From Acidobacteriota bacterium (GTDB lineage Bacteria; Acidobacteriota; UBA6911): 64,000 nt of DNA. Location of the stretch: the NCBI GenBank assembly GCA_016929335.1, contig JAFGIY010000258.1, forward strand, positions 62,001 through 126,000. The letters are read 5' to 3'. The notes under the pieces were generated by a model that saw only the letters and a list, made by a program, of their open reading frames with translations, searched no databases and was not told the origin of the DNA. The position numbers and the translations under genes were made by a program. This document shows, piece by piece, positions 51,112 to 60,598 of the stretch; position 1 is the first letter of the stretch, and the number at the start of each line of letters is the position of its first letter.

Positions 51112-51687
51112 TTGATAATAGATGAACCGAATGCGTCTGAAACTGAAACGCAATCGACAGCTCAGGGATTCAAGCTCGCCTTTGAATTGAAATCCTGGTT
51201 CCGCGATATCCTCTTTGCTTTTACCATCGCGATCTTTATCGTGATTTTTGTGGTGCAGCCGGTAAAAGTTGAAGGCACCAGCATGCAACCTCAGTTGGTT
51301 GATCAGGAAAGAATTTTTGTCAACCGGTTCATATATCGGTTCAGTGATATTCAGAGAGGGGATGTCGTCGTATTTTGGTTCCCAAAAGACCGCAGCAAGT
51401 CTTTTATAAAGCGCGTAGTCGGCATTCCGGGAGATCAGGTGGAAATTCAGCGGGGCATTGTTTATGTGAATGGGAAGCGAATTTGGGAACCCTACCTGAG
51501 GCCGGAGTTTCAGGATTTCAGGTCTTTTCAGAAAACAATCGTGCCTTCCGGCCAATATTTTGTTTTGGGAGATCATCGCAATTCCAGCAACGATAGCCGC
51601 AACTGGGGATTCGTGACCCACTCGCTAATATACGGCAAAGCAATCTTCAGCTACTGGCCTTTTTCCCGCTTGGGACTGGTAGAGTGA
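51112..51687 (+). CDS. lepB: Signal peptidase I
   Basis: 191 residues from TTG 51112, with GAGGGGAAGC upstream. A single membrane helix (about 32-50) precedes the catalytic Ser57 in VEGTSMQPQL and Lys100 in SFIKRVVGIPGDQVE. The end GDHRNSSNDSRNWGFV is the conserved box E. It cleaves Sec signal peptides at the outer face of the inner membrane. The 3' end overlaps the opposing gene by 37 bases. Confidence 0.94.
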   Translation: MIIDEPNASETETQSTAQGFKLAFELKSWFRDILFAFTIAIFIVIFVVQPVKVEGTSMQPQLVDQERIFVNRFIYRFSDIQRGDVVVFWFPKDRSKSFIKRVVGIPGDQVEIQRGIVYVNGKRIWEPYLRPEFQDFRSFQKTIVPSGQYFVLGDHRNSSNDSRNWGFVTHSLIYGKAIFSYWPFSRLGLVE

Positions 51688-52121
51688 CCGGCGATTGTGG
51701 ACCGGGATTCGTGGACGGATGATTTTTCCTCGCCCGGCATACCTTGAGTCGGAAACAGATCAAAAACATTGCCGTCGCTGATCAGTTGCATTCCTTCGGT
51801 ATGCAAGCGGATGAAGTGTGTACAATACTTGCGGCTGTCATTTCCCTTGCAGGACTCAATACAGAACAGATCCGTGTCGGTGCAGTTCGCGCATTCGCCT
51901 AATGACACGCAGACCTTGGGAACCGTAAGATGGCAGGCATTGCAGATAGTGAACAGATTCTCGCTCTCTTTGAAGTATCTGCAGCTTTCCATCTCTTCAC
52001 TATTCTCGATGAAGCCGAAAATTCGACAGCCCATGAAAATATGAGAATGGGCATTATGATCCGCCTCGATCTGCTCCAGGCTTTCATCGGCCCAATGAAT
52101 GCAGTTCCTGCAGTTTATCAT
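51651..52121 (-). CDS. Cysteine-rich, probably zinc-binding protein
   Basis: 156 residues with 12 cysteines in the first 100, mostly in pairs such as CRNC, CNAC and CANC, interspersed with His. This suggests several zinc sites. The last 50 residues look disordered. I do not recognise a family. The start has no strong ribosome site. It overlaps the lepB 3' end on the opposite strand by 37 bases. Confidence 0.6.
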   Translation of the reverse strand: MINCRNCIHWADESLEQIEADHNAHSHIFMGCRIFGFIENSEEMESCRYFKESENLFTICNACHLTVPKVCVSLGECANCTDTDLFCIESCKGNDSRKYCTHFIRLHTEGMQLISDGNVFDLFPTQGMPGEEKSSVHESRSTIAGHSTSPKREKGQ

Positions 52122-52155
52122 AAAGTGAAAAATCCAATTCGTTTGATGGGAAATT

Positions 52156-52965
52156 CTATTGAGATTCCGCGACGAGCGGCTGGTTTAAGCCAACGAGTTC
52201 CGCGAACTCTTTCCTGCTTTGCAGCGCTGCAAAATCCGCGTCGTTTTTGGCATAGATGCGGCTGTCTTCATTCAGTTCTACAGCCTTGCGGAGATTCTCG
52301 AGTGATTGAGCCAGATCCCCTTTCATGGCCTGAGAGGCGGCAAGCGAATAATAAATGTAATCGGCGTTGTGGTGCTTTTCGAGCGATTGCTGAAAATATG
52401 AAATTGCCGCATCATAATTGGCTTTGTTGTGTTCCATGACGCCGAGCGCATACAACTGATCTGAAGTGACGGGCTGTTTCTTCAGATTGGCTTCCTCCCG
52501 GTCGCATATTTGAATATAGCTCCGTGCACGAGCCAGTATATCCAATTCTCCCGGATACGCATCGAGAAGAGCTTTCAGCTCGGCCCTGGCTTTCTTGAAA
52601 TCTTTCTTATAGATCAGTTCTACGCCTTTTCCGAGCATAGCAAGCGCGGCAGTAGTATTTTTCGTTTGGCGCAACAAGCGCGCTGGTGCATCAACCGTGG
52701 AAGCAGCATCGGATTTGATCGCCGGCTTCCTGTATTCTGCTTCCATTTTCATCTTTTCCTTCGGACGGCGATGAGTCGCGCGAACGTTCTCCTTTTTCAA
52801 CTTCACAGGTTTTTGACTGCTTTTCTGCCGGACCGACTTGCTTTTTGAGACAGAGACTTGCCTCGACTTTTTTGATGCAGCCTTCGGCCGTGCCTTTTTA
52901 GTCGGCCGTGCGGTCCTGCCGGATTTTTGTTTTGCGGTCTTTTTGTGCGCCAAAGCCCTCGCCAT
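52156..52965 (-). CDS. Protein with histone-like basic N-terminus and TPR repeats
   Basis: 269 residues from ATG 52965 with GGGAAG upstream. Residues 1-80 are Lys/Arg/Ala/Ser-rich with repeated KK, RP and KS motifs, like H1-type DNA-binding tails. Residues about 110-260 contain tetratricopeptide repeats (GVELIYKKDFKKARAELKAL; ALGVMEHNKANYDAAISYFQ; SLAASQAMKGDLAQSLENLR). The protein could bind nucleic acid while docking partners, but no function is known. Confidence 0.7.
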   Translation of the reverse strand: MARALAHKKTAKQKSGRTARPTKKARPKAASKKSRQVSVSKSKSVRQKSSQKPVKLKKENVRATHRRPKEKMKMEAEYRKPAIKSDAASTVDAPARLLRQTKNTTAALAMLGKGVELIYKKDFKKARAELKALLDAYPGELDILARARSYIQICDREEANLKKQPVTSDQLYALGVMEHNKANYDAAISYFQQSLEKHHNADYIYYSLAASQAMKGDLAQSLENLRKAVELNEDSRIYAKNDADFAALQSRKEFAELVGLNQPLVAESQ

Positions 52966-53302
52966 CAACTTCCCATAAATTGCTAGAGGCCAATAACTTG
53001 CCTCCGGCGTAATTCCCATCCCAAATTTTGTCTGTATTATTAGGAAAATTCCGACGATAAGTCAAGCGCAAGATCTTGTTGAGCTTGATATTCACTGAAC
53101 AACGGCCTGAGGGCATTCAAGCGCGGCATTTTTTGCGGATCATTGGAACGCCGGCGGTTTTGCAAAAACCGAGAGACGGCACCTGCAAGATCCCCAATGT
53201 TATTTGCGGCGCCGAACTTGACTGAAAATAAGTTCCATGATGTCTGACCGATTTCCCGCTGGGAAATCCATAATAATTGGTTAACCTGGTAATAATCGAA
53301 AC
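52966..53302. other. Intergenic region upstream of mglB
   Basis: 337 bases with no gene. Two perfect palindromes stand out: CGGTTTT/AAAACCG at 53155-53171 and GATTTCCC-GCT-GGGAAATC at 53250-53268, the latter 35 bases before mglB. The second could be an operator or a stem in the mglB leader. Confidence 0.5.
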
Positions 53303-53785
53303 GTGAGCACTAATACCTTCAACCTACACGAGACTGATTTCCTGCGCATCAATGCCATTCTCGGCAAAATGCAGCAAGAGTTGCGTGCTGAACTGGTGCT
53401 GTTGATCAGTCGGAGCGGCCAACCAATCGTGATTTCCGGATCTGCCGAAAACATAGATTGCACGGCTCTGGCCTCTCTGGCTGCCGCGAATCTTGCCGCA
53501 ACCGATGGTTTGGCCAACATCGTCGGAGAGAAGGAATTCTCAGTGCTGATCCATCAGGGGCGCCAGCGAAGTCTCTTTATTTCCGATCTGCTTAAGAGAT
53601 TCTCTTTGGTACTGGTTTTCGATGCTTCGTCATCCTCCGGGTTGGTGCGCTATAAATGTAAACGCACGACGCAGCTGTTGGAGGATGTCATTCATGATTT
53701 TCACCGGAGAATGGAAAAACCGGAAGCACCGACATCTCCTCCATTGTTCAGCGATGAAGAACTGGAAGAGCTTCTGGGAGAATAG
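53303..53785 (+). CDS. mglB: Roadblock/LC7 protein MglB-like
   Basis: 160 residues from GTG 53303. The Roadblock pattern covers residues 10-120: INAILGKMQQELRAELVLLI, SGQPIVISGSAENIDCTALA then SLAAANLAATDGLANIVG. MglB-type proteins are GTPase-activating partners of MglA and set cell polarity in Myxococcus. The acidic tail (FSDEELEELLGE) is usual. mglA follows 34 bases downstream. Confidence 0.88.
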   Translation: MSTNTFNLHETDFLRINAILGKMQQELRAELVLLISRSGQPIVISGSAENIDCTALASLAAANLAATDGLANIVGEKEFSVLIHQGRQRSLFISDLLKRFSLVLVFDASSSSGLVRYKCKRTTQLLEDVIHDFHRRMEKPEAPTSPPLFSDEELEELLGE

Positions 53786-53819
53786 GAATATAACCTCCTT
53801 TTGATAAAGGGAAACAGAG

Positions 53820-54407
53820 TTGACCTTCATTAATTACGTCGCACGGGAAATCAATTGCAAGATTGTGTATTACGGCCCCGGTCTTGGCGGGAAGACAACG
53901 AATCTGCAGTATATCTATCAGATTACCAGCGCCGAGAATAAGGGGAAGCTTGTATCCCTTGCCACCGAGACTGAACGGACTCTATTCTTCGATTTTCTGC
54001 CGATCGATCTTGGCCAAATCCGGGGATTTCGCACACGTTTCCACCTGTACACCGTACCGGGCCAGGTGTTCTATGATTCCAGCCGCAAGCTCATCTTAAA
54101 AGGAGTTGACGGTGTTGTCTTTGTTGCCGATTCTCAGGAGGAGCGAATTGATGCAAACCTGGAATCGATTTCGAATCTTTCACAAAATTTAAAGGAACAT
54201 GGATTCGATCTGGCCAAGATTCCCTATGTCCTCCAGTTAAACAAGCGGGATCTTCCAAGTGCACTGCCTGCCGAAGAATTAACGAGACAACTTCTGGTTA
54301 AAGGCGAACCGGTCTTGGAAGCTGTTGCGCCTGAAGGCATTGGCGTTCTCCCGACTTTAAAAGCTGTTGCGCGACAGGTGCTGGTTGAGCTCAGGAAAAG
54401 CGCCTGA
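53820..54407 (+). CDS. mglA: Polarity GTPase MglA-like
   Basis: 195 residues from TTG 53820. G-motifs are intact: [10 protein letters not shown] (19-28, P-loop), TVPGQVFYD in switch II and NKRD (141-144). The loop [20 protein letters not shown] is characteristic of MglA. It is a small Ras-like GTPase that marks the leading cell pole. With flagella present, it may place the flagellum or chemoreceptor arrays at a pole (inference). Confidence 0.93.
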   Translation: MTFINYVAREINCKIVYYGPGLGGKTTNLQYIYQITSAENKGKLVSLATETERTLFFDFLPIDLGQIRGFRTRFHLYTVPGQVFYDSSRKLILKGVDGVVFVADSQEERIDANLESISNLSQNLKEHGFDLAKIPYVLQLNKRDLPSALPAEELTRQLLVKGEPVLEAVAPEGIGVLPTLKAVARQVLVELRKSA

Positions 54408-54619
54408 TACCGAACGATACGAACAAAATCCAGCCTTCCACTCTCACACGATTCACGATATTTCATTTGGCAGCCGAAAGTGGGATAGATATTCGCATGG
54501 ATTCGGCAAAACCATGCGTGAGATCCCGGGGTAAACCGCACTGATGGCCCGCTCGCTTTTCGTCTGAGCTCCTTCGTATTCGCACGCCGTGTTCTATTCA
54601 GAGGGCTATCTCATTAGGC

Positions 54620-55555
54620 TTAGCGCTCCCGGGATTTCTTCGGCGGGTGGAGAAGGGATAGGAGAATCGAGCCGGAAAGAATGAGGGCAACGACAGAGAG
54701 AGAAATACCTATCGGGATGTGATAAACGCTGCCCGTCAACATCTTGACACCGATAAAAATCAGCACAATCCCCAGTCCGGTTCCGAGGTAAGCAAAGCGG
54801 TTTACAATAGCCGACAATAGGAAATACATGGAGCGAAGCCCCAGGATGGCGCAGATATTGGATGTGTACACTATGAACGGATCGCGGGTAACTCCGAAAA
54901 TCGCGGGGATGGAGTCTGTGGCAAAAACAACATCCGTTGCCTCCACCGTCACCAGGACCAATGCCAGAGGGGTTGCCATTAACCTGCCTTGATTTCTCAC
55001 AAAAAAATTCCCGGATCCGTAACCCGCCGTAATCGGCATCCAGCGCCGGAAGAGTCTGACAACCGGATTTCGTTCCGGCTCGATCTTTGTATCTCCCTGC
55101 CGAATGATTTTGATTCCGGTCACTATGAGGAAGGCGCCGAAAATGTACAGCACCCAACTGAAAGTCTGAATCAGGGCAGCACCTGCAATAATGAACGAGG
55201 CCCGCATAACCAGGGCACTCAGGATGCCCCAGAAAAGGACCCGGTGATGAAAAGCCGACGGTACGGCAAAATAGGAGAAAATGAGGATAAAGACAAAAAC
55301 ATTATCCACGCTCAGAGCGTATTCAATCAAGTATCCGGCAAAAAACTCGAGGCCATATTGTCTCCCGAAGGTTTTATATATCCAGATGCCGAAGGATATA
55401 GACAGAAGAATCCAAACCACGCTCCAGGCCAATGCTTCCCGGACACTGACGGCATGCGCGCGTCTGTGAAAAACCCCTAAATCGATCGCCAGAAGGAACA
55501 ATACGACAACGATAAATAGAATCCAGAAAAGAGGTGTGCCTATAGAATGTTCCAT
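54620..55555 (-). CDS. TerC/Alx-family membrane protein
   Basis: 311 residues with about nine membrane helices. SVDNVFVFILIFSYFAVP and TDVVFATDSIPAIFGVTRDP are the two signature repeats of the TerC family, with the conserved aspartates. Members are linked to manganese export and metal loading of secreted proteins. The 212-base gap before it and the 100-base gap after it hold nothing clear. Confidence 0.92.
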   Translation of the reverse strand: MEHSIGTPLFWILFIVVVLFLLAIDLGVFHRRAHAVSVREALAWSVVWILLSISFGIWIYKTFGRQYGLEFFAGYLIEYALSVDNVFVFILIFSYFAVPSAFHHRVLFWGILSALVMRASFIIAGAALIQTFSWVLYIFGAFLIVTGIKIIRQGDTKIEPERNPVVRLFRRWMPITAGYGSGNFFVRNQGRLMATPLALVLVTVEATDVVFATDSIPAIFGVTRDPFIVYTSNICAILGLRSMYFLLSAIVNRFAYLGTGLGIVLIFIGVKMLTGSVYHIPIGISLSVVALILSGSILLSLLHPPKKSRER

Positions 55556-55657
55556 CAGGATTTCCGTGGGACGGGCATATGCATGAGATTGAAGGATAAG
55601 CCAAAAGATGAGACGGAGGGATCGCCGCGTGCTTCGGCAAAAGCCCCGCAGTTCGCG

Positions 55658-56140
55658 CTAGCCTGAACGATCCCGATTGAGATTTGCCTCATACTCCTGA
55701 AGGACATCGAGATAGGGACTGCAGTCTCGCCGCGCAACGATGTAATCATAAGCCTCCTGAGCCGACATACCCTTGACCTTAATGAGATAGGCTGCTGCAA
55801 GAGTGGGCCCGCGATTGATACCCGCGGAGCAATGAACGTAAACCCTGCCCCAGCGCGGAGCGAGAGCATTCTCGAGCTCTTCAACAGCTCTCGGAAGATT
55901 AGCTGCCAGGGTTTGCTTGTCAAAATCAGTAGTCGGAAGACGGCGCAGTTCTATGTCTGCCTGGGCATACGCCTTCATGAGCTTTTTCAGATTAATATTA
56001 TAAAAAGCCAAATCCTGATCGCTTTGCAGGCTGAGGATAGCAGTGATTTCCAGTTGCCGGAGAGATCGCACGTCCTCCGGCCGGATATAGCTCCCCACCC
56101 ATAATCTGTCCGCGATAATTTCATTACAATCAAGAATCAT
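55658..56140 (-). CDS. Dual-specificity protein phosphatase
   Basis: 160 residues. VYVHCSAGINRGPTLAAAYL is the Cys-x5-Arg loop (C104, R110), and D72 in TTDFDK is the likely general acid. The start (EIIADRLWVGSYIRPEDVRS) is typical of DSP domains. It would dephosphorylate proteins or small molecules; the substrate is unknown. Confidence 0.88.
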   Translation of the reverse strand: MILDCNEIIADRLWVGSYIRPEDVRSLRQLEITAILSLQSDQDLAFYNINLKKLMKAYAQADIELRRLPTTDFDKQTLAANLPRAVEELENALAPRWGRVYVHCSAGINRGPTLAAAYLIKVKGMSAQEAYDYIVARRDCSPYLDVLQEYEANLNRDRSG

Positions 56141-56222
56141 GGTCTTTACTGTAACACAATGAAACCGGAATTCTCGACAAAGGTGCCGTGAATATCAAGC
56201 CTTTACCGCGCCGGTATCCCGT

Positions 56223-57197
56223 CTAACCCCTTGCCGAGCATCGGCGGAGGCGGTCCATAATTGCCAAGCCCAACCCTTTTTCTTCTAAGGGGCGGGCAAT
56301 GATTCTATCCAGAGACATAGCATCGAGACGACGCAGGGCTCGAAAAAGATTTGCAGCCGCTTCACGCAGATTGCCGGAAGGCGAGAGCACTTCCAAGACA
56401 GCGTATTTCTCAGGCTTGAGCGAAGGATGCAGTGTGAGAAGACCCACCTTTTCTCCGGGAACCAGTTTTTCGAACCCTTCCTCAAGAATTTCCAGTCTCG
56501 TTTGAGTTGCATAATGCCGTTTCATCTGACCGGGAGCCTGGGGATGCTGCGATGAGCCGGAAAAGACTTTCAGTTCTCCGAGTATCGGCACCAGGTCTTC
56601 AACAGCTGTACCGCCTGCTCTGAGAATGCAGGGAGGAGAGTCCGCCATAGACAAAATCGTGGATTCCACGCCGATAGTGCAGGGACCGCCATCGAGAATC
56701 ATTTCGATGGAATTGCCGAGCTGTTCCGCGACATGCTGCGCTTCTGTGGGACTGATGTATCCGAATGGATTCGCGCTGGGTGCGGCAATGCCGCGTTCGG
56801 TTGCGGAAATAAGTGCAAGCGCCGCGGGATGACTCGGCACACGGATGGCCACTGTCTTCAATCCCGCCGTTACGATGTCCGGGACCAAGGGTGTCTTTTC
56901 GACAATCAGCGTCAGAGGACCAGGCCAGAACTGCTTCATAAGGCGGCTTGCCGATTCCGGGAATCTGCCGTAAAGACTGGCCATTTCAACGTCCACCACA
57001 TGAATGATGACAGGATCGAGCCGGGGACGAGCTTTGACCTCAAAGAGCCGGGCTACTGCCTGAGCATTTTGCGCGTCTGCTCCAAGGCCATATACCGTTT
57101 CGGTCGGGAAAGCAACAAGGCCTCCACGCCGGATGATGCGGGCGGCTTTCTCAATGGCCCTTGCATCGGAAGCATCGGCGATTTCAGCGATTGGCAA
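56223..57197 (-). CDS. Threonylcarbamoyl-AMP synthase Sua5
   Basis: 324 residues. I use TTG 57197 because GGAGG lies five bases upstream; an in-frame ATG at 57209 has no site. The YrdC domain (residues about 10-195) has GGLVAFPTETVYGLGADAQN and IAAPSANPFGYISPT. The Sua5 C-terminal domain follows. It makes threonylcarbamoyl-adenylate for t6A at position 37 of ANN-decoding tRNAs. Housekeeping. Confidence 0.92.
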   Translation of the reverse strand: MPIAEIADASDARAIEKAARIIRRGGLVAFPTETVYGLGADAQNAQAVARLFEVKARPRLDPVIIHVVDVEMASLYGRFPESASRLMKQFWPGPLTLIVEKTPLVPDIVTAGLKTVAIRVPSHPAALALISATERGIAAPSANPFGYISPTEAQHVAEQLGNSIEMILDGGPCTIGVESTILSMADSPPCILRAGGTAVEDLVPILGELKVFSGSSQHPQAPGQMKRHYATQTRLEILEEGFEKLVPGEKVGLLTLHPSLKPEKYAVLEVLSPSGNLREAAANLFRALRRLDAMSLDRIIARPLEEKGLGLAIMDRLRRCSARG

Positions 57198-57440
57198 AAC
57201 ATCCTCCATATACAAATCCGGGCACTGCGGCGTCAGGGACCCAATCTTGACAGTTCATCCCTCAAAAGCTATATTCAACCGCGTATTCATTGCCCTGCTC
57301 CAAGAGTATGCCAGAGTTGGATTCCCATTTCATCCAATTGAGCAGCGGGTTCGATCATTGAACTGGAGTTTATCGCAGGGAACCGGGAATTTTACAGGTA
57401 TTCCAGATCGGTAGGCAAAGCGGCTTTTGCCGGCCTGCAA

Positions 57441-58013
57441 ATGCTCATGACCAAGCGACACGAATTGAATATAGATATAGACTCTTCCTTTGAAAAATCG
57501 AACGCGAACAGCCTGTTTGCACCGAGGTGGTATGCGCTCTATACTCGCAGCCGCTTCGAAAAGAAAATGCTGGGCGAATTGACGGACCGAAGCATTGAAG
57601 TCTTTTTGCCCATGAGGGAAGTAATCAGCCGATGGAAAGACCGTAAAAAAAGGATCTGGATCCCTCTGTTTCCCGGATACATTTTCGTTAATCATGTGGA
57701 TACTCCAGAAAACCGTTTCAGAATACTGAATATACCGGGAGCCGTGCGATTTGTCGGATTTGAAGGGCGCGCAAACCCGATCCCGGAAGAGCAGATTGAA
57801 TATGTACGCAAGTTTCTGGAGGCAAGCATTGCTATTGACCCCTACCCGTATATACAGGTGGGTACGCGGGTGGAAGTCATAGCCGGTCCGCTGAAGGGGA
57901 TTCGCGGAATCCTGGTCGAAAAGCGGGGACGCTTCCGTTTCGTCATTCAGGTGGATCTGATCCGCCAGGCGGTTTCGGCGGAAATCGATGCTTCAGACGT
58001 GCGCCCGGTCTGA
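57441..58013 (+). CDS. NusG-like (UpxY/RfaH-type) transcription antiterminator
   Basis: 190 residues. The NGN domain has RWYALYTRSRFEKKMLGELT and the aromatic pocket LFPGYIFVNH. A KOW domain ends it (VGTRVEVIAGPLKGIRGILV). Specialised NusG paralogues of this type load on RNA polymerase to drive expression of long polysaccharide or lipid operons. It lies 56 bases before the acyl-ligase fusion gene and may promote read-through of that operon. Confidence 0.88.
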   Translation: MLMTKRHELNIDIDSSFEKSNANSLFAPRWYALYTRSRFEKKMLGELTDRSIEVFLPMREVISRWKDRKKRIWIPLFPGYIFVNHVDTPENRFRILNIPGAVRFVGFEGRANPIPEEQIEYVRKFLEASIAIDPYPYIQVGTRVEVIAGPLKGIRGILVEKRGRFRFVIQVDLIRQAVSAEIDASDVRPV

Positions 58014-58069
58014 TCTGTCGTCAGCCTTTGGTGCCGGGCTTCCTTTCGCGCACCGCAAGCATTTCATCC

Positions 58070-60598
58070 ATGATGCAAGAACAGACGCTGGCCAAAATTG
58101 TAGAGAATTTTCACCGGCGAAATTCGGAAACAGCCTATGTTTGCCGCCGGGGCTATCGGGTTCAGCGCTGGTCCTACAGACAGGTAGCGGACGCTGCTTT
58201 GCGGCTCGCGGGAGGGCTTCAGGATCGCGGAATTGCTCCCGGAGACAGGATCATCCTGTGGGGAGAAGATTGCGCGGAATGGGTCCTATCATTTTTCGCA
58301 TGCGTTTTGTGTGGCGCCGTGACGGTTCCTATGGATCGTAAGGCTTCCATCGAATTTGTAAGGCGAGTCTGTCAACGAGTCGAACCGAAGCTTTGCATCG
58401 CCTCGCGTCTGCAGCCGCTTATCGAGCCCTCATTAAACCTGATCCTGTTCGAAAGCCTGTCTGATCTTTTGCGGGATCGCGGCCGGAACCGGCGCGCCCT
58501 CCCCGGCTTAAATGGCGATGACGCGGTTGAAATTGTATTTACTTCCGGCACCACCGACGATCCCAAAGGAGTTGTCCTCAGCCATAAGAACATTCTGGCG
58601 AATCTAGATCCGCTGGAACGCGAAATCGCCAGATATTTGAAATATGAGCGGATTGTTCATCCCCTGCGTTTTCTGAACCTGCTCCCTCTCAGCCATGTCT
58701 TCGGCCAGTTTCTGGGGCTTTTCATCCCGCAGATCCTGGGCGGCACCGTGATTTTCCACGATACGCTCAATCCTTCGGAAATCATTCAGACGATCAAGAA
58801 AGAACGGATTTCCGTGCTGGTGACCGTACCTCGCGTGATGGAGACACTTCAGACAAAAATTGAGCGCGATCTGGAAATAGCCGGGACTCTTGAACATTTT
58901 TGCAGGGAATTTGAAAAAGCCGAGGCAATGCGTTTTCTCAAACGCTGGTGGCGCTTCCGCCGCATTCATAGCCGGTTCGGCTGGAAGTTCTGGGCGTTTA
59001 TATGCGGCGGCGCAACCCTTCCGGCCAGAACCGAACAGTTCTGGGGACGCCTTGGATTTGCGGTTATTCAGGGATATGGCCTTACAGAGACCACATCGAT
59101 GATCAGCATCAATCATCCATTTAAACTCGGAAAGGGATCCATTGGGAAGGTCCTGCCGGGACGCGAAGTCAGGCTTTCTCCCGAGGGAGAGATACTTGTC
59201 CGCGGCGACAGCATAGCAAAGAGCTATCTGAAGGGACAGGATGCGAAACCCGTATCGGGCGAGGAGGATTGGTTTCATACCGGTGATATCGGCGTTGTGG
59301 ACAAGGAGGGAAATCTCTATTTCAAAGGCCGGCTAAAAAATGTGATTGTGTCCCCGGAAGGTATGAATATCTATCCGGAAGATCTGGAGATCGCCCTGCG
59401 CCGGCAGCCGGAGGTCCGCGACTGCGTGGTCCTGGAGCTGGATCGCGAAGGAAATCCCGAAGCCTGTGCCGTTCTCATACTCAGGAGCACCGACAAAAAC
59501 GCTGAATCCGCAGTGGAGCGGGCAAACGAGTCTCTGGCCGAATACCAGCGAATAAGACACTGGTTTGTGTGGCCGGATGAAGATTTCCCTCGTACCTCCA
59601 CACAGAAGCCGCAAACCAAAATCATACAGGAATACATTCAGGAGCATTCTGCGGGCGTTCCGGTTGAAAAGGCCGGCAGCGATACCCTGGCCGATCTGAT
59701 TACACGCGTTACGGGGCGAAAGATCAAACAGATCACGCCTGAAAGCAGTCTGACGAAAGATCTGAACCTAAGCTCCATCGAGAGAGTCGAACTGCTGAGC
59801 GCGTTGGAGGATAGGTATCAGCTGGATCTCAACGAGTCGAGGTTTACGTCGGCAAGTACTGTGGAAGATCTTGAGCGAATGCTGCAACAGCCGTCCGACC
59901 AGCGTACCTCTTTCCACTATCCGCGTTGGGCGCAAAACCTATTTTTTTCGGCATTGCGGATTCTGGTCTATTACCTCCTGTCCTATCCCGCCACACTGCT
60001 CATGGCATTTCCCCGGATACATGGACGGGATAACTTGCGAAACTTGCGCGGCCCGGTTCTATTTGTGGCCAATCACATTACCCAGGTGGACATCGGATTT
60101 ATTCTTGCAGCATTACCGCTGCGATACCGGCACCGCCTAGCCGTAGCGATGCTTGGAGAGCTTCTGCAGGCTATGCGATACCCGCCGGCGGAAATGACCT
60201 TTATAAAAAGATGGATGGAGAAAATATCCTATGGCATGGTAGTCGCCCTATTTAATGTTTTCCCTTTGCCTCAGAAAACCGGATTCCGTGGCAGCTTTGC
60301 TTTCGCCGGTGAATCAGCAGACCGGGGATATTCCATACTTGTCTTCCCGGAAGGGAAACGGACGCAGGATGGCAACCTGTCGCCCTTTCAGGCAGGCGTC
60401 GGTCTGATGGCGACCAATCTCGGCATTCCTGTCGTGCCTGTTAAGATTGATGGCCTGTTCAATCTCAAAAGGGCGGGGAAGAAATTTTCACGGCCGGGGA
60501 CCGTAAAGGTGACCATAGGGTCCGCAGTCCAATACGCGTCAGGCGAGGATCCGCTGAAGATCGCTCAAGACCTGGAAAAGCGGATGAGATCATTATGA
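58070..60598 (+). CDS. Acyl-AMP ligase / ACP / acyltransferase fusion
   Basis: 842 residues from ATG 58070; a TTG at 58028 is possible. Residues about 1-535 form an ANL ligase (VFTSGTTDDPKGVVLSHKNI, IQGYGLTETTSM, HTGDIGVVDKEGNLYFKGRL). Residues about 540-620 are an acyl carrier domain with the phosphopantetheine serine in LTKDLNLSSIERVELL. Residues about 640-842 are a PlsC-type acyltransferase (NHITQVD, FPEGKRTQDGNLSPFQAG). It probably activates a fatty acid, loads it on its own ACP and transfers it to a glycerolipid or glycan. Confidence 0.9.
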   Translation: MMQEQTLAKIVENFHRRNSETAYVCRRGYRVQRWSYRQVADAALRLAGGLQDRGIAPGDRIILWGEDCAEWVLSFFACVLCGAVTVPMDRKASIEFVRRVCQRVEPKLCIASRLQPLIEPSLNLILFESLSDLLRDRGRNRRALPGLNGDDAVEIVFTSGTTDDPKGVVLSHKNILANLDPLEREIARYLKYERIVHPLRFLNLLPLSHVFGQFLGLFIPQILGGTVIFHDTLNPSEIIQTIKKERISVLVTVPRVMETLQTKIERDLEIAGTLEHFCREFEKAEAMRFLKRWWRFRRIHSRFGWKFWAFICGGATLPARTEQFWGRLGFAVIQGYGLTETTSMISINHPFKLGKGSIGKVLPGREVRLSPEGEILVRGDSIAKSYLKGQDAKPVSGEEDWFHTGDIGVVDKEGNLYFKGRLKNVIVSPEGMNIYPEDLEIALRRQPEVRDCVVLELDREGNPEACAVLILRSTDKNAESAVERANESLAEYQRIRHWFVWPDEDFPRTSTQKPQTKIIQEYIQEHSAGVPVEKAGSDTLADLITRVTGRKIKQITPESSLTKDLNLSSIERVELLSALEDRYQLDLNESRFTSASTVEDLERMLQQPSDQRTSFHYPRWAQNLFFSALRILVYYLLSYPATLLMAFPRIHGRDNLRNLRGPVLFVANHITQVDIGFILAALPLRYRHRLAVAMLGELLQAMRYPPAEMTFIKRWMEKISYGMVVALFNVFPLPQKTGFRGSFAFAGESADRGYSILVFPEGKRTQDGNLSPFQAGVGLMATNLGIPVVPVKIDGLFNLKRAGKKFSRPGTVKVTIGSAVQYASGEDPLKIAQDLEKRMRSL

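Noticed and set aside
53052-53059. GACGATAA on the plus strand about 250 bases before mglB
   Set aside because: No -35 box at 15-16 bases, and mglB is far downstream; likely chance.
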